In this document: one piece after another, positions 22,870 through 35,117 of the stretch
Layout of the letters: each line of letters starts with the position of its first letter
Position numbering within the stretch: position 1 is the stretch's first letter
Assembly: GCA_963693305.1 (NCBI GenBank)
Contig: OY855915.1
Coordinates: 18,107,222 to 18,171,221 of the forward strand
DNA from: Meandrina meandrites
Lineage: Eukaryota; Cnidaria; Anthozoa; Scleractinia; Meandrinidae
Length of the DNA stretch: 64,000 nucleotides
Direction: 5' to 3'
Notes under the pieces: model-generated
The model's input: only the letters and a program-made list of their open reading frames with translations
The model's database searches: none
What the model was told of the DNA's origin: nothing
Translations under genes and position numbers: made by a program

Positions 22870-24900
22870 AACGAATCCGTGACAAGAGACTTTACAAAAA
22901 CTGGTGGCTCTTGCAGGTTCAACAAGTACTTGCCGTAAAATAATCGTTTCTGCGTTGCCTTGGTGAGAGGCGCCCATCACATTTATAAACAGATAATTGA
23001 CTTGAATCGCGAGTTCATCTCACCCGCATTATTGGAGATCACGAAATCAACCCACTGCAGCGATTGGTTAGCTTTATGTGACGTCAGGTGCTCTCAAGGA
23101 CAGGCCTTAAGAGGTGTGGCGGCCTGCCTATAAACAAACATTTACTCAAGGTCTTGGCAAATCACTTTTTTTGTAGGAGTGCCGCTCGACAAAATACTCG
23201 AAAAAAATCCCACGAAATTCATAAGAAAGGAAACTACAGCAGGATGGGGAGAAAAATAGTGTTAAGCACAATCAAGCTGAGGAATTTTCCACGGATCAAC
23301 CCAATTTAGAAGAATTTGCCAGTAAGTTGAAATGTAAGGTACATTTTACTGACTCTTTACTTGATAAAACATAATTGCGCCTTCGATTCTACTTTCCTTA
23401 ATTTTTTTGCTAATTTTCTTCTAATTTGAAAAAAAAATTAAATATAATATTTAATATTTATTTACCAGTTTTTATGTATTGGTCTGTAGGCTGATTTACA
23501 CACTGCGATTTGTCCGCCTGACTTGTAGCCACGATAAATCGGGAAGCGAATCGGTATACATACGGAACGAGAAATTCACGTGTATTTGTTATAGTCAAAA
23601 CGCGTTCTATAAAACGTTTTGGATGTCATAATTGTACTGAGGTAATAGATTAATAATTTTGTCAATCTTTCTGCAGGCTGCTTTTCCTTTCATAAAATCG
23701 GGTCCGATATGCGAAAATCTGTGAAGCGGTCAAAGAGTTTTCCGAATCCGCCGACTTGTAGAAATGAAAATGTGCTCGCATCGGATTGCCATTCACACGA
23801 ATCGAATAGCTTCCTAATTTGTTGTGGCCAAAATATCGGCCCGACAAACAATAGCTTGTAAATTAGCCTTAATGCGGAACTTAACCTGAATTTGAGTGAA
23901 ATTTAAGGGGTGTATAGAAGGGATGGAAATATTTTTGGAACACCAACAGACAGTTGACCCCAATATTACAAAACACCGCAAAACGTAGATTCGTGTAATA
24001 AGCATATAGCTTGTTGAACGAGACATTTGCATTAAATCCAAGTTAAGGTGGCTCGATAGGCTGAAAATTGTCATTTTTGCAACATTTCCATGGTCAATTA
24101 TATTCTCAATATCCACATTTAAGTAACATTTAAGAAACGTTCTTCGGGTCTCGCCTTAAGGCGCGAGACCGTTGAAAACGAACCAAAAATTACAAAGAGA
24201 GTAAATTTACAGGTTCTTGTTTAAAATATCATTAATAAATTATGATAGATTTTTGACACAACCATAATTTCTAATTTAAATTGATGTTTATTTCTCAAAT
24301 TTTCATTCAGCATCAAAATATGAGAGGAAAAAAGCTTTGAATTCCCACACTGGAAGTATACGAGACATGGCCGTGTAAAAACTGGGGACTCACAAGATGT
24401 TTGCTTGTGCAAGACAATGCAGACATTAGATGAAAAAGGCGGGAAACTAAATTGCCCCAGTCCTTTTTCGGGAGCTATTATGTTCAGCGTACTTGGATTT
24501 TATAAATTGAGGTATGGTTGAAAATACTTGTATGGATCAATTCTGGTAACTTTTGCCATAAAAGGCACCAAATGTTATTGACGATGAAAAAAACAAAACA
24601 AAAAAAAAACAGACGATGATACTTTAGGGGTAGAATAAAAGGCGAAGAATAAAGCAGGAACCTCTAAGCAATTTGAACGTAAAACACCCATAAAGCTCTT
24701 GCCGGGAGGTCTCCCCTTCTGGTGTTATCAGCTGCTTAATTCATAATATAAGCTTCTCTACTTCAATCCTTGCTGTTATGTCATATAGACCAAGTGCTGT
24801 TTCGCAGTGGGATGGAGAGGCAACGGAAATCTTGAAAGAATTACTACAAGTAACAATTCTTCAGCTAGAACTCAATTTTCTATCACTACCTTTAAAGACT
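22870..24900. other. Intergenic, no confident gene
   Basis: AT-rich. A short near-palindrome GGTCTCGCCTTAAGGCGCGAGACC lies at about 24148-24171. Open frames here lack domains or splice context. Confidence 0.4.
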
Positions 24901-24901
24901 G

Positions 24902-25186
24902 TAGGAGGCGCGGTGACCGAATGGTTAGTGCGCTGGACTCCGGATCGAACGGTCCGGATTCTAGCCCTGGCCGGGGCACTGCGTTGTGTTCTTGGGCAAG
25001 ACACTCTACTCTATAGTGCCTCTCTCCACCCAGGTGTATAAATGAGTACCGGCGCATTTACTGCTGGGGGTAACCCTGCGATGGACTAGCATCCCATCCA
25101 GCGGGGAGTTGAAATATTCCTAGTCGTTTCATGCTACGGAAACCGGGATAAGCTCCGGCCTGATGGTCCACTAGGCTCGTAGATTT
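24902..25186 (+). mobile_element. tRNA-derived SINE, copy 1
   Basis: The head contains an A-box-like TGACCGAATGGTTAGTGCG, then CTCCGGATCG-ACGGTCCGG and a degraded B box (GATTCTAGCCC). It is followed by the conserved body CACTGCGTTGTGTTCTTGGG, CTCTCCACCCAGGTGTATAA, GGTAACCCTGCGATGGACTA and CGGGATAAGCTCCGGCCTGA. It is nearly full length compared with the copies at 44392 and 48806. A broadly distributed invertebrate SINE family is suspected from memory. Confidence 0.88.
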
Positions 25187-25595
25187 TGAAGACTGAGTGC
25201 CCTTTCTACGTTTAGGTAACGACCTTTTATAACTCTGACGTAACGTACTATGACGAACGGATGAAACAACCTAATTTGGATCTGGCTTGGATCGATGACT
25301 CACGACAAAACCTGTAGCAGTCAACAACTAACGTAAAGTTTGAATGACTTGATTCATGACCCAGACAAACCTCTCCGACAGACTTGACAGTAAACGATCA
25401 ACAGACACACGGACACTAACTTCTGTGAAGTCGACACACAGTTAACGAGACGCAACTTAGCATGGAACTAAGGAGACACAGATACGTATAATGTCACTCG
25501 TCATTAACCGACGTGCACCTCATTTAATGCAGCAGCAATTTGTCCGGGGAGAACAGTGGGAAACCGGAGGGCACTTCCTATAGAGGACCACACGG

Positions 25596-25775
25596 GGAGG
25601 CCCCGCCCGAATGGGGTACCTTTTTCAGGCGGGGGGTATATAAAAGGGTAGGGATTTCGCTAGTTGAAGTAAAGAAAAATACTGGGAAAACTGTCATTTA
25701 TGCATTGAAAGGGTATTTTAAAATATCTCGAACAGATTCTCCAACGGCTGATTTATCTAAGTGTTATAAGGGGCA
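25596..25775 (+). repeat. Dispersed repeat copy, sense
   Basis: Partner of the antisense copy at 30-245. The frame 25540-25785 lies over it and is not regarded as a gene. The region contains GGGGTATATAAAAGGGTAGGG, which resembles a TATA element but recurs with the repeat. Confidence 0.6.
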
Positions 25776-26094
25776 AGTCAACTGAAAACCTTAGAAAAAA
25801 GATGCAGTCTTTCTACTGTAGGTATATGATAGTGGTACAACGTTTTATGGTACCACATGTTTGCAGAAGGTTTACTTTTTCTGACAAAACGGTAGATGAA
25901 AGTTCAAGGGTTTGGACCTCGAGGCGGAGCCTCCCCACATTAATCTTTGTTGAATAAGCCTCCCCCCCCCCCTCGGCTCCCCGTGAGTGGGAGTTGGGTA
26001 TTCCTGTTTGCCCACTCTGAAGGATATGGTTTTAACTAAGTTAAGACGGGTTCGAGCAATAAGTACAAAAAATAATTACCAAAAATCTTCTCAC

Positions 26095-26437
26095 AGCACG
26101 GTAACGTTTTGTATACTATTTGAAGCATCTCACTGTAATTCCTTTCTATAAGTGACCCCGCGGTTAAATACTAATGCATTCTCGAGAACGTTAATGTCAA
26201 ACCTTGTAAAAATACTTAAAACGCATGTTGTTTTGTTCTGAACTGATGTGAAACGTCCATTTTAACTAAAGTAAGGATAACTTCAAATTCATTTTTTTCG
26301 TGGGGTCAGCTTGAGAGCTGAAGTTTCGATAAATTCTTCTTAACTGAATCAAAACTATTGCCATGCTACGAGTTCTTTTGGGTAACTTTATTTTTACCGT
26401 TATTGCTCGAATGTTAAGCGGAAACCGTCTTAATCTT
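26095..26437 (-). repeat. ~340-bp dispersed repeat, second copy
   Basis: Reverse complement of the copy at 16631-16955 upstream of jun. Shared words include CTCGTAGCATG, GAAGTTATCCTTA, TTTAGTTAAAA and CGCGGGGTCACTTATA. The frame 26266-26592 (-) falls on it. Confidence 0.8.
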
Positions 26438-27365
26438 TTTTCCCTCGAATCATTGAGATTCTCGTGAGAAAAAAAAGCATTAACTGTTTCCCGGCCCTCG
26501 GGAACAGTAATAACGAGTTTTAAGTCGTAATTACCAGTAAACACTTCAGTGTGTTCACCAGTTGATAGATCTTTATAGGGAAAAAAGGACAATCATCGAC
26601 CTTCTTTAGAGTTCAATATACTATTGCATGTTACATCAAGTAAAACTGTCATGTACGTTGTGCGTTCTCTTGTCCGTCATGTGTTGTAACCTTCATGGAA
26701 ATAAATGTGTGGTTAACCGTGTTTGTAATTGTGTTGTGTTTAAAACTGTGTGTTCCGTATAATTGTCTGTGGATTGTTCTCCGTTGTGTCAAGTAATGTG
26801 TCAATCTGTGTAACTGTATTTGTAAATGTGCCCCACGTTTAAGAGTTTTTGTAAGTACACTGGCTTTCCTGTTTTAACGAACAAAAATTGTTCATAACCA
26901 CCTAGCTAAATAATCTTAGATCAACATTGGTTCAGTACGTAATTATGACTATTAACCAGAACACCTGTCTATGTGTTTATGGTCACTTCGTTAATATTTT
27001 CAGTGGGTTCCCTTAAACCTTTGAAAGTTCTTATCACTTGTGCTGGCTTCGGGTTAACGTTTGTGGGAACGTTTGCTGAATTTAATAACTGATTTAAGAA
27101 AGCCCAGTCCACGCTTGGTGTCATCAATCATGATTAATCGTGTTCTGTATTGCCATCATGTGTCATTGTTGGGCTTAATTTATCTTTCGATACTTATTCC
27201 GTTTCATCGTTCGAGGCCTCTTCTTTTTATACTGCATCGAGGCATGTTATCTCAGCTACTCTCGATTGTCTTTTTTTTAGTTTATGTCTTGTACGTGCCA
27301 CTGTTTTCTATTACTTGTTGTGTCGTTTGTCTGAAGTTCTTTACTTTCCCTTTTGCGCCCCGTGA

Positions 27366-29020
27366 CATTGTTATCTTGTGTTGTTATTTTTTAATGTATG
27401 TGATATATGGCTTGTGTGGGTTGACATGTTATTTTTACTGTCTTTGTGTCTTGTGTCGTTGTTATCTTGTGTTGTTGTTTATGTTGTTTTGTATGTCTTG
27501 TGTCAGTTCTCATGTTTTTACTGTCTTTGTGTCTTGTGTCGTTGTTATCTTGTGTTATTGTTTATATTGTTTTGTATGTCTTGTGTCAGTTCTCATGTTT
27601 TTACTGTCTTTGTGTCTTGTGTCGTTGTTCAGATCTTGTGTTGTTGGTTATATTGTTTTGTATGTCTTGTGTCAGTTTTCATGTTTTTACTGTCTTTGTG
27701 TCTTGTGGTATTGTGTCATGGTTATCTTGTGTTGTTGTTTACATTGTTTTATGTCAGTTCACATGTTTTTACTGTCTTTGTGTCTTTTGTCATTGTTATC
27801 TTGCGTTGTTGTTAATTATTATATTGTTTTGAATGTCTTGTGCCAGTTCTCGTGTTTGTACTGTCTTTGTGTCTTTTGTCATTGTTATCTTGCGTTGTTG
27901 TTAATTATTATATTGTTTTGTATGTCTTGTGTCAGTTCTCATGTTTTATTGTCTTTTTGTCCTGTGACATTAATTGTTACCTTGTGTTGATGTGCATGTT
28001 TTCATTGTTTTGTATGTCTTGTGTCAGTTCTCATGTTTTTATTGTGTTTGTCTCCTGTGTTATTGTTATCTTGTGTTGTTGTTTATATTATTTTGTATGT
28101 CTTGTGTCAGTTCTCATGTTTTTTATTGTCTTTGTGTCCTGTGTTATTGTTATCTTGTGTTGTTGTTTATATTGTTTTGTATGTCTTGTGTCAGTTCTCA
28201 TGTTTTTACTGTCTTTGTGTCTTGTGTCATTGTTATCTTGTGTTGATGTTTATATTGTTTTGTATGTCTTGTATCAACTCTCATTTTTGTACTGTCTTTG
28301 TGTCCTGTGTTATTGTTATCTTGTGTTGTTGTTTAATTTTTTTTTTTATGTCTTGTGTCAGTTCTCGTGTTTGTACTGTCTTTGTGTCTTGTGTCATTGT
28401 TATCTTGTGTTGTTGGTTATATTGTTTTGTATGTCTTGTGTCAGTTCTCATGTTTTTACTGTGTTTGTGTCTTGTGTCATTGTTATCTTGTGTTGTTGTT
28501 TATATTGTTTTGTATGTCTTGTGTCAGTTCTCATGTTTTTACTGTCTTTGTGTCTTGTGTCATTGTTATCTTGTGTCATTGTTTATATTGTTTTGTATGT
28601 CTTGTGCCAGTTCTCATGTTTGTACTGTCTTTGTGTCCTGTGTTATTGTTATCTTGTGTTGTTGTTTATATTGTTTTGTATGTCTTGTGTCAGTTCTCAT
28701 GTTTTTACTGTCTTTGTGTCTTGTGTCATTGTTATCTTGTGTCATTGTTTATATTGTTTTGTATGTCTTGTGTCAGTTCTCATGTTTGTACTGTCTTTGT
28801 GTCCTGTGTTATTGTTATCTTGTGTTGTTGTTTATATTGTTTTGTATGTCTTGTGTCAGTTCTCATGTTTTTACTGTCTTTGTGTCTTGTGTTATTGTTA
28901 TCTTGTGTTGTTGGTTATATTGTTTTGTATGTCTTGTGTCAGTTCTCATGTTTTTACTGTGTTTGTGTCTTGTGTCATTGTTATCTTGTGTTGTTGTTTA
29001 TATTGTTTTGTATGTCTTGT
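27366..29020 (+). repeat. 83-bp minisatellite array, first block (~19 units)
   Basis: Unit: ATGTCTTGTGTCAGTTCTCA, then TGTTTTTACTGTCTTTGTGT, CTTGTGTCATTGTTATCTTG and TGTTGTTGTTTATATTGTTT plus three bases. The plus strand is very rich in T and G and poor in A and C. Because 83 is not a multiple of three and the unit has no stop codon in any forward frame, all three frames stay open with an 83-residue period. The Cys/Leu/Val-rich translations are an artefact. Units differ by single substitutions (GTC/GTT ATT, TTT/TGT ACT) and occasional TTAATTATTA variants. Confidence 0.95.
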
Positions 29021-31351
29021 AGGGGTGGCGAATGGCCTTTCAGAAATGTTGAGTCTCGGCAAATTTACGCCGAGTCTCGGAATCTCGGCGCTTAAAAATA
29101 GCGTCTCGGAATCTCGGATTTCTAGAAATATGACGGTCTCGGAGTCTCGGATTTTGAAAATTTGGATCTAGGAGTCTCGGATTTTGAAAATTGGGATCTC
29201 GGAGTCTCGGATTTTAAAAATTTGGATCTCGAAATCTCGCCAATGGGACGTTCAATTTTTTATCCGCAAGCTTATCCGAAACGAGAAATTAAGAAATTTA
29301 ACCCTGCCGGAATCTGCATAATATATATATAGGTAACCGTAATTTCCACTTTATAGAGGAAATCATGTCATGATAATAGTACATCATTCTATAATGACTC
29401 GTCAATATATAATTCTTATAATGGCTCATTTTTGGGGCCCATACACGAGATGTGAAAGTCGCAAGATGCTGAATAAGTTTAAATAGCTAAGAATCATACG
29501 AGCGCCGTTTTCACTCAGTAGTTCTCAGTAGGTGTTCAGCGAAAACGTAAAATATATTTTTAGTCCTTTCCACAACAAAAGCTAACAAATGTTTAACAGT
29601 CTATCCGTCTGTCAATTATCCTTCTATCCCAATATTTTCACAGTCACGGTAAGACTGGTATAAGGTTGTGAAGTTATTCACCGAAAGCCTGCTTGCATGG
29701 TAAAATTACGCTCCAGGAACTGAACTACTGTGGCTTGTTGCCAGAAGTACAGTGGAATCCCGTTAATACGGACACCAAGGGGACAGGTCAAATTGTCCGT
29801 ATTAACGGGGTGTCCGTATTAAGCGGGGTCTCAGAAAAAAAGTCACGGATACATGTCTCCTCGACGCGAAGAAGAAGGCCAACGTCTTTACGGCAACAAA
29901 ACGTCGTTTAATTGTACTGTAACTGTAACAAATGCAAACTGTGAGATCTCTGACTAAAATTAATAGTTTTTGCGAAAACCTTACGATCTAGTCATACACT
30001 CGAACTAAACTTTAATTAACTCAACAGTGGAATTATTTGACAATGTGGCAACTTTAACGCATTTTAACAGCAACAGAACGTTTTCTACAAAGTTTCCTTT
30101 GTAAGTGAAACTCGTAACCGTTCTTAAAGTCTACCAACCCATTTGAAAAAGTCGGTAACTTTACTTTGCACGGAAGCTTTTAGCTTGCGACACAAGCCAT
30201 AGCTGCAGGCAAAGAAAGTGAAAGGGTCAAACACTGGAAGGCACGCTATTGAGCTTCTCCTTGTAATAAAATGGTTTTAACTCTTCGAATTCTGTCATTA
30301 TTTAACCAGGGTCCAATGTCTTCAAGTTGGCAAATAATCGTGGCAATGAAAATTCACAGTGCATAGATAAATAGTGTCCGTAAAGCGGGGTTGACAGTGT
30401 ATAAGAGGTTGTCACTCGGGACACGGAAAAGTTTCAGTTGTCCGTATCAACGGGTGTCCGTATTAAGCGGGTTAAGAGAAAATGTATGAGATTTTCGTCG
30501 GGACCAACGAAACTGTCCATAATACCGGGGTGTCCGTATATTAAGCGGGTATACAACATGAAACATGGCTGAGAAAAATAGCAAGCTCTGTGCTAGCTAT
30601 CTAGCTCTTTTTAATCATTGGCTTATTCGATATACGAATCGATCAAGACGCTTTGTTCGACGACGTTGTTAAAAGCTACAAATAGAAGCTAATAGAGTCC
30701 GATAAGAAGCTCATAAAGAGATATCTTAACTCCCAGCATATGACGCGTTGGGCGACGGTAATAGTAGCTAATAGTAGCAAGACGATCTTATAACTTACCA
30801 TATTTGCGTTTAATTCCTTTCTTTGCCGGTTCAAAACCCTCTTCTATTTCCTCTTCACTCTCTGCCATTTGCAGTAGTAGCTAGTAGTCCAAAGCCAAAC
30901 GTTCGTAGATTTACGCGTGCCAGAAGCCGACTAGATCAGTCTTAGATCAAAAGGCGTGTGAATTTTAAACCAGGCAGAATGTCGAAACATTAGTTTATAA
31001 GTAACTAACCTGGCTAATAGGTAGACTATAAGCAGTAACGCGACTGGTTGACTAGATAAGTTAATGGTTTTAATACAAAACCAATGTTAGCTAATGTTTT
31101 GGGATGAGTGGAAAATATTTGTTGTGACGCCCACAAAAGCTAGAGCGCTCTTGTAGCTTCCTGTTTCTCGTACTTTCTGATGAAGTACGTCTCGGGCTCG
31201 GATTTTTGAATCACTGCGTCTCGGGCTCGGATTTTTGAAGCGCTAAGTCTCGGGCTCGGATTTTACAAGCAAATTCAAGTCTCGGGCTCGGATTTTTAAA
31301 CTAGGGTCTCGGCGTCTCGGCAAGGCTCGGATTTTACCATTCGCCACCCCT
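29021..31351. mobile_element. 2.3-kb DNA transposon inserted in the minisatellite
   Basis: 15-bp perfect inverted ends AGGGGTGGCGAATGG (29021-29035) and CCATTCGCCACCCCT (31337-31351). TCTTGT is duplicated outside both ends (29015-29020, 31352-31357), and removing the insert plus one duplicate restores the array consensus exactly. Sub-terminal repeats of GTCTCGGA(G/A)TCTCGGATTTT (left) and GTCTCGGGCTCGGATTTTT (right) are prominent. The AGGGGTGG end resembles hAT termini, but a 6-bp duplication does not fit the usual 8 bp. No transposase is present, so it is non-autonomous. Confidence 0.88.
29750..30549. mobile_element. pogo/Tigger-like non-autonomous element, nested
   Basis: The left end CAGTGGAATCCCGTTAATAC GGACACC and the right end GGTGTCCGTATATTAAGCGGG are imperfect inverted repeats with TA outside both (29748-29749, 30550-30551). 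CAGTGGAA...GGACACC ends are characteristic of pogo/Tigger-type Tc1/mariner elements. Extra internal copies of TGTCCGTATTAA(C/G)CGGG occur near 29799-29827 and 30443-30473. No transposase frame is present. Confidence 0.78.
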
Positions 31352-33460
31352 TCTTGTGTCAGTTCTCATGTTTTTACTGTGTTTGTGTCTTGTGTCATTG
31401 TTATCTTGTGTTGTTGTTTATATTGTTTTGTATGTCTTGTGTCAGTTCTCATGTTTTTACTGTGTTTGTGTCTTGTGTTATTGTTATCTTGTGTTGTTGG
31501 TTATATTGTTTTGTATGTCTTGTGTCAGTTCTCATGTTTTTACTGTGTTTGTGTCTTCTGTCATTGTTATCTTGTGTTGTTGTTTATATTGTTTTGTATG
31601 TCTTGTGTCAGTTCTCATGTTTTTACTGTGTTTGTGTCTTGTGTCATTGTTATCTTGTGTTGTTGTTTATATTGTTTTGTATGTCTTGTGTCAGTTCTCA
31701 TGTTTTTACTGTCTTTGTGTCTTGTGTCATTGTTATCTTGTGTTGTTGTTTATATTGTTTTGTATGTCTTGTATCAACTCTCATTTTTGTACTGTCTATG
31801 TGTCTTGTGTCGTTGTTATCTTGTGTTGTTGTTTATATTATTTTGTATGTCTTGTGTCAGTTCTCATGTTTTTACTGTCTTCGTGTCTTGTGTCGTTGTT
31901 ATCTTGTGTTGTTGTTTATATTGTTTTGTATGTCTTGTGTCAGTTCTCATGTTTTTACTGTCTTCGTGTCTTGTGTCGTTGTTATCTTGTGTTGTTGTTT
32001 ATATTGTTTTGTATGTCTTGTGTCAGTTCTCATGTTTTTACTGTCTTTGTGTCTTGTGTCGTTGTTATCTTGTGTTGTTGTTTATGTTGTTTTGTATGTC
32101 TTGTGTCAGTTCTCGTGTTTGTACTGTCTTTGTGTCTTGTGTCATTGCTATCTTGTGTTGTTGGTTATATTGTTTTGTATGTCTTGTGTCAGTTCTCATG
32201 TTTTTACTGTCTTCGTGTCTTGTGTCGTTGTTATCTTGTGTTGTTGGTTATATTGTTTTGTATGTCTTGTGTCAGTTCTCGTGTTTGTACTGTCTTTGTG
32301 TCTTGTGTCATTGTTATCTTGTGTTGTTGTTTATATTGTTTTGTATGTCTTGTGTCAGTTCTCATGTTTTTACTGTCTTTGTGTCCTGTGTCATTGTTAT
32401 CTTGTGTTGTTGTTTATATTGTTTTGTATGTCTTGTGTCAGTTCTCATGTTTGTACTGTCTTTGTGTCTTGTGTCATTGTTATCTTGTGTCGTTGTTTAT
32501 ATTCTTTTGTATGTCTTGTGTCAGTTCTCATGTTTTTACTGTCTTTGTGTCTTGTGTCATTGTTATCTTGTGTTGTTGTTTATATTGTTTTGTATGTCTT
32601 GTGTCAGTTCTCATGTTTTTACTGTCTTTGTGTCCCGTGTCGTTGTTATCTTGTGTCGTTGTTTATATTGTTTTGTATGTCTTGTGTCAGTTCTCATATT
32701 TTTACTGTCTTTGTGTCCTGTGTTATTGTTATCTTGTGTTGTTGTTTATATTGTTTTGTATGTCTTGCGTCAGTTCTCATGTTTTTACTGTCTTTGTGTC
32801 TTGTGTCATTGTTATCTTGTGTCGTTGTTTATATTGTTTTGTATGTCTTGTGTCAGTTCTCATGTTTTTACTGTCTTTGTGTCCTGTGTTATTGTTATCT
32901 TGTGTTGTTGTTTATATTGTTTTGTATGTCTTGTATCAGTTCTCATGCTTTTACTGTCTTTGTGTCCCGTGTCGTTGTTATCTTGTGTCGTTGTTTATAT
33001 TGTTTTGTATGTCTTGTGTCAGTTTTCATGTTTTTTACTGTCTTTGTGTCTTGTGTCATTGTTATCTTGTGTCGTTGTTTATGTTGTTTTGTATGTCTTG
33101 TGTCAGTTCTCATGTTTTTACTGTCTTTGTGTCTTGTGTCATTGTTATCTTGTGTTGTTGTTAATTATTATATTGTTTTGTATGTCTTGTGCCAGTTCTC
33201 ATGTTTTTACTGTCTTTGTGTCTTTTGTAATTGTTATCTTGCGTTGTTGTTAATTATTATATTGTTTTGTATGTCTTGTGTCAGTTCTCATGTTTTTACT
33301 GTCTTTGTGTCCTGTGTTATTGTTATCTTGTGTTGTTGTTTATATTGTTTTGTATGTCTTGTGCCAGTTCTCATGTTTTTACATTCTTTGTGTCTTGTGT
33401 CATTGCTATCTTGTGTTGTTGGTTATATTGTTTTGTATGTCTTGTGTCGGTTCTCATGTC
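31352..33460 (+). repeat. 83-bp minisatellite array, second block (~25 units)
   Basis: Same unit and orientation as 27366-29020. Again all three forward frames are open for hundreds of codons (up to 731), with an 83-residue periodicity. The array fades into GT-rich unique sequence after about 33460. Together the blocks are about 45 units and 3.8 kb. Confidence 0.95.
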
Positions 33461-34020
33461 TAATGCCTTTTATTGCGTTTATTTGCGGTCCCATCGTTAT
33501 CGTGGTAGCGTTTGTTTTTGTTAGCTGTGTCAGTAACCACGTTTTGTAACTGTCTATGTTCTTTGAGTCAGTATGGTGTTTAGATGTTTATGTTATTTTG
33601 TTTTCGTTGTGACAGCGGTCTTATTTTCACCGTATTTGTGTGGTGCGTCTTTTATCGTCTTGGTTATTGTTTTTGCTTTATATTTCTGTCGTGGGTGTTT
33701 GTGGTGTTAATTGATTGTTGATGATCGAGCTACATCTATATTTATTTATCATTTATTATTCTTTTTTCTGGTAACTTGTTTATGAATTCTGTCTGACTAT
33801 CGCTATCGATTATCTATTTTGTCTATCACACCTGCCTGATGAATTATCTGTTCAATTTTAGGTGTATGGCGACACAGCATGTCTTAGTTGAAGGACCGGA
33901 AAACCGACGTGTTCATTCTTCTCCACCAATTTGTGAATTTTTGTTGTGAAATTTACATGTAAAACTGAAATCACGAATTTATGTACACTGTATAGTGAAC
34001 TGAAGTGTTATGGATTTTGC
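33461..34020. other. GT-rich flank, no feature
   Basis: GT-skewed to about 33700, then ordinary AT-rich sequence. No gene supported. Confidence 0.4.
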
Positions 34021-34027
34021 AGCTTAA

Positions 34028-34386
34028 AGGGGCAGTATCATGAGAGGTCTTCTAAGTTTTTGTGTAAAGTATGCTATATTTATAAAGGTGAACTCACTGA
34101 TGAAAAACATAACGTTTAAACATCAAAAAGGCATAAATTCACTCTCTAAGATGTGCACAAACCATAATCAATGTCTTTTTAGTGATTTTCCTCCAAGTAA
34201 CACCGACGTTTTCAAGTTTTAGACCACTTCTTTGCCACCCGTCCGTAGCCGCACCAGTTTTGAACAACTTTCGTGACTAGTACAGTGCGTTTTAGAAAAG
34301 TTAGGCAGCTATAAGGGGATTTCCAATTAATACCAACACCTTCATTGGATTTTCAAGTAGCAATAAATCGTGGCGAGACTTCCCCT
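34028..34386. mobile_element. 359-bp MITE flanked by TTAA
   Basis: TTAA at 34024-34027 and 34387-34390 brackets ends beginning AGGGGCAGTATCATGAG on the left and AGGGGAAGTCTCGCCACG on the complement of the right. TTAA with AGGGG ends suggests a piggyBac- or Kolobok-type non-autonomous element. A similar left end (TTAAAGGGACACTATCACAT) occurs at about 53715 without an identified partner. Confidence 0.72.
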
Positions 34387-34587
34387 TTAAGAACGTAAAC
34401 ATAATGGTCAAGAAATGTGAATATAAATTTCCCAGCTGCTTGTTAATTTGTCATTGTTAAGTAGTCTTTGCAATCTCTGTAAACCAGCGATGGTGCACTA
34501 AGCTATCACTTGTAATAAAACAAGCATTGTGATAGGCCGAGTCGCAATTTTGTTCTCTTGTGTACGTTTTTGTATGTGATGCATTTT

Positions 34588-34662
34588 CTTCCTCAGGTCA
34601 GAAAGCCACTTGGAATAATGGTAACTCACCATTATTCCAAATGGCTTTCTGACCTGAGGAAG
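34588..34662. repeat. 75-bp near-perfect hairpin
   Basis: CTTCCTCAGGTCAGAAAGCC and, after a short loop, GGCTTTCTGACCTGAGGAAG are reverse complements, with GGAATAATGGT / ACCATTATTCC inside. The right arm is followed by GGGGACTCGAGAAACGCGTC, which has some hammerhead-like words but no good helix II. Confidence 0.8.
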
Positions 34663-34778
34663 GGGACTCGAGAAACGCGTCGGAGCTATATATATATTAT
34701 GAGGCCCAAGACCTAAGCAACTATCACTGTTTAGTATAAATCTACTAGCGTTCTATGACAAATGCCGCGCTCTGATTG

Positions 34779-34826
34779 GCTACGCTACGCACTATCTATT
34801 CTGTGATAGATAGTGTGTAGCGTAGC
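34779..34826. repeat. 48-bp hairpin, GCTACGCTACGCAC family
   Basis: GCTACGCTACGCACTATCTA pairs with its near-exact reverse complement across a 6-nt loop. TAGCGTAGCCAATCA-like words also occur at about 17584, suggesting a common MITE family. Confidence 0.75.
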
Positions 34827-35117
34827 AGTGTGCCCTTGCTAACAAAATGGCGGCCGCTTCCTCACGTTTTCGAAGTTTCCTTGAAGAAGACGAAATATGG
34901 TATGAAGATTTTTCACGGAGAGAACAGGAGTGAAAATGACTTTAATGAAGTTATTACTCATTGAAACTTTTAAAAGTACAAAATTAAATTTTCAAAAGTG
35001 GCATTTCAATTGACACATTTCTTGTAAACAGGTCTTAGAATGGTTCGCAAACCAATAGAAATTCTCTCTTCCTATTGAAGAACAATCCAAGAAGAGCTTA
35101 ACAGATGCTTACAGGAA

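Noticed and set aside
27061..33549. Very long plus-strand ORFs (up to 731 codons) resembling multi-pass membrane proteins
   Set aside because: They are translations of the 83-bp repeat. All three frames are open at once and give the same peptide in rotation, so the openness comes from unit composition, not selection on protein.
34654..34681. Second hammerhead ribozyme (CTGAGGA...GAAACGCGTC)
   Set aside because: The conserved boxes are present, but the bases between them do not form a proper helix II, and the left box is simply part of a hairpin arm.
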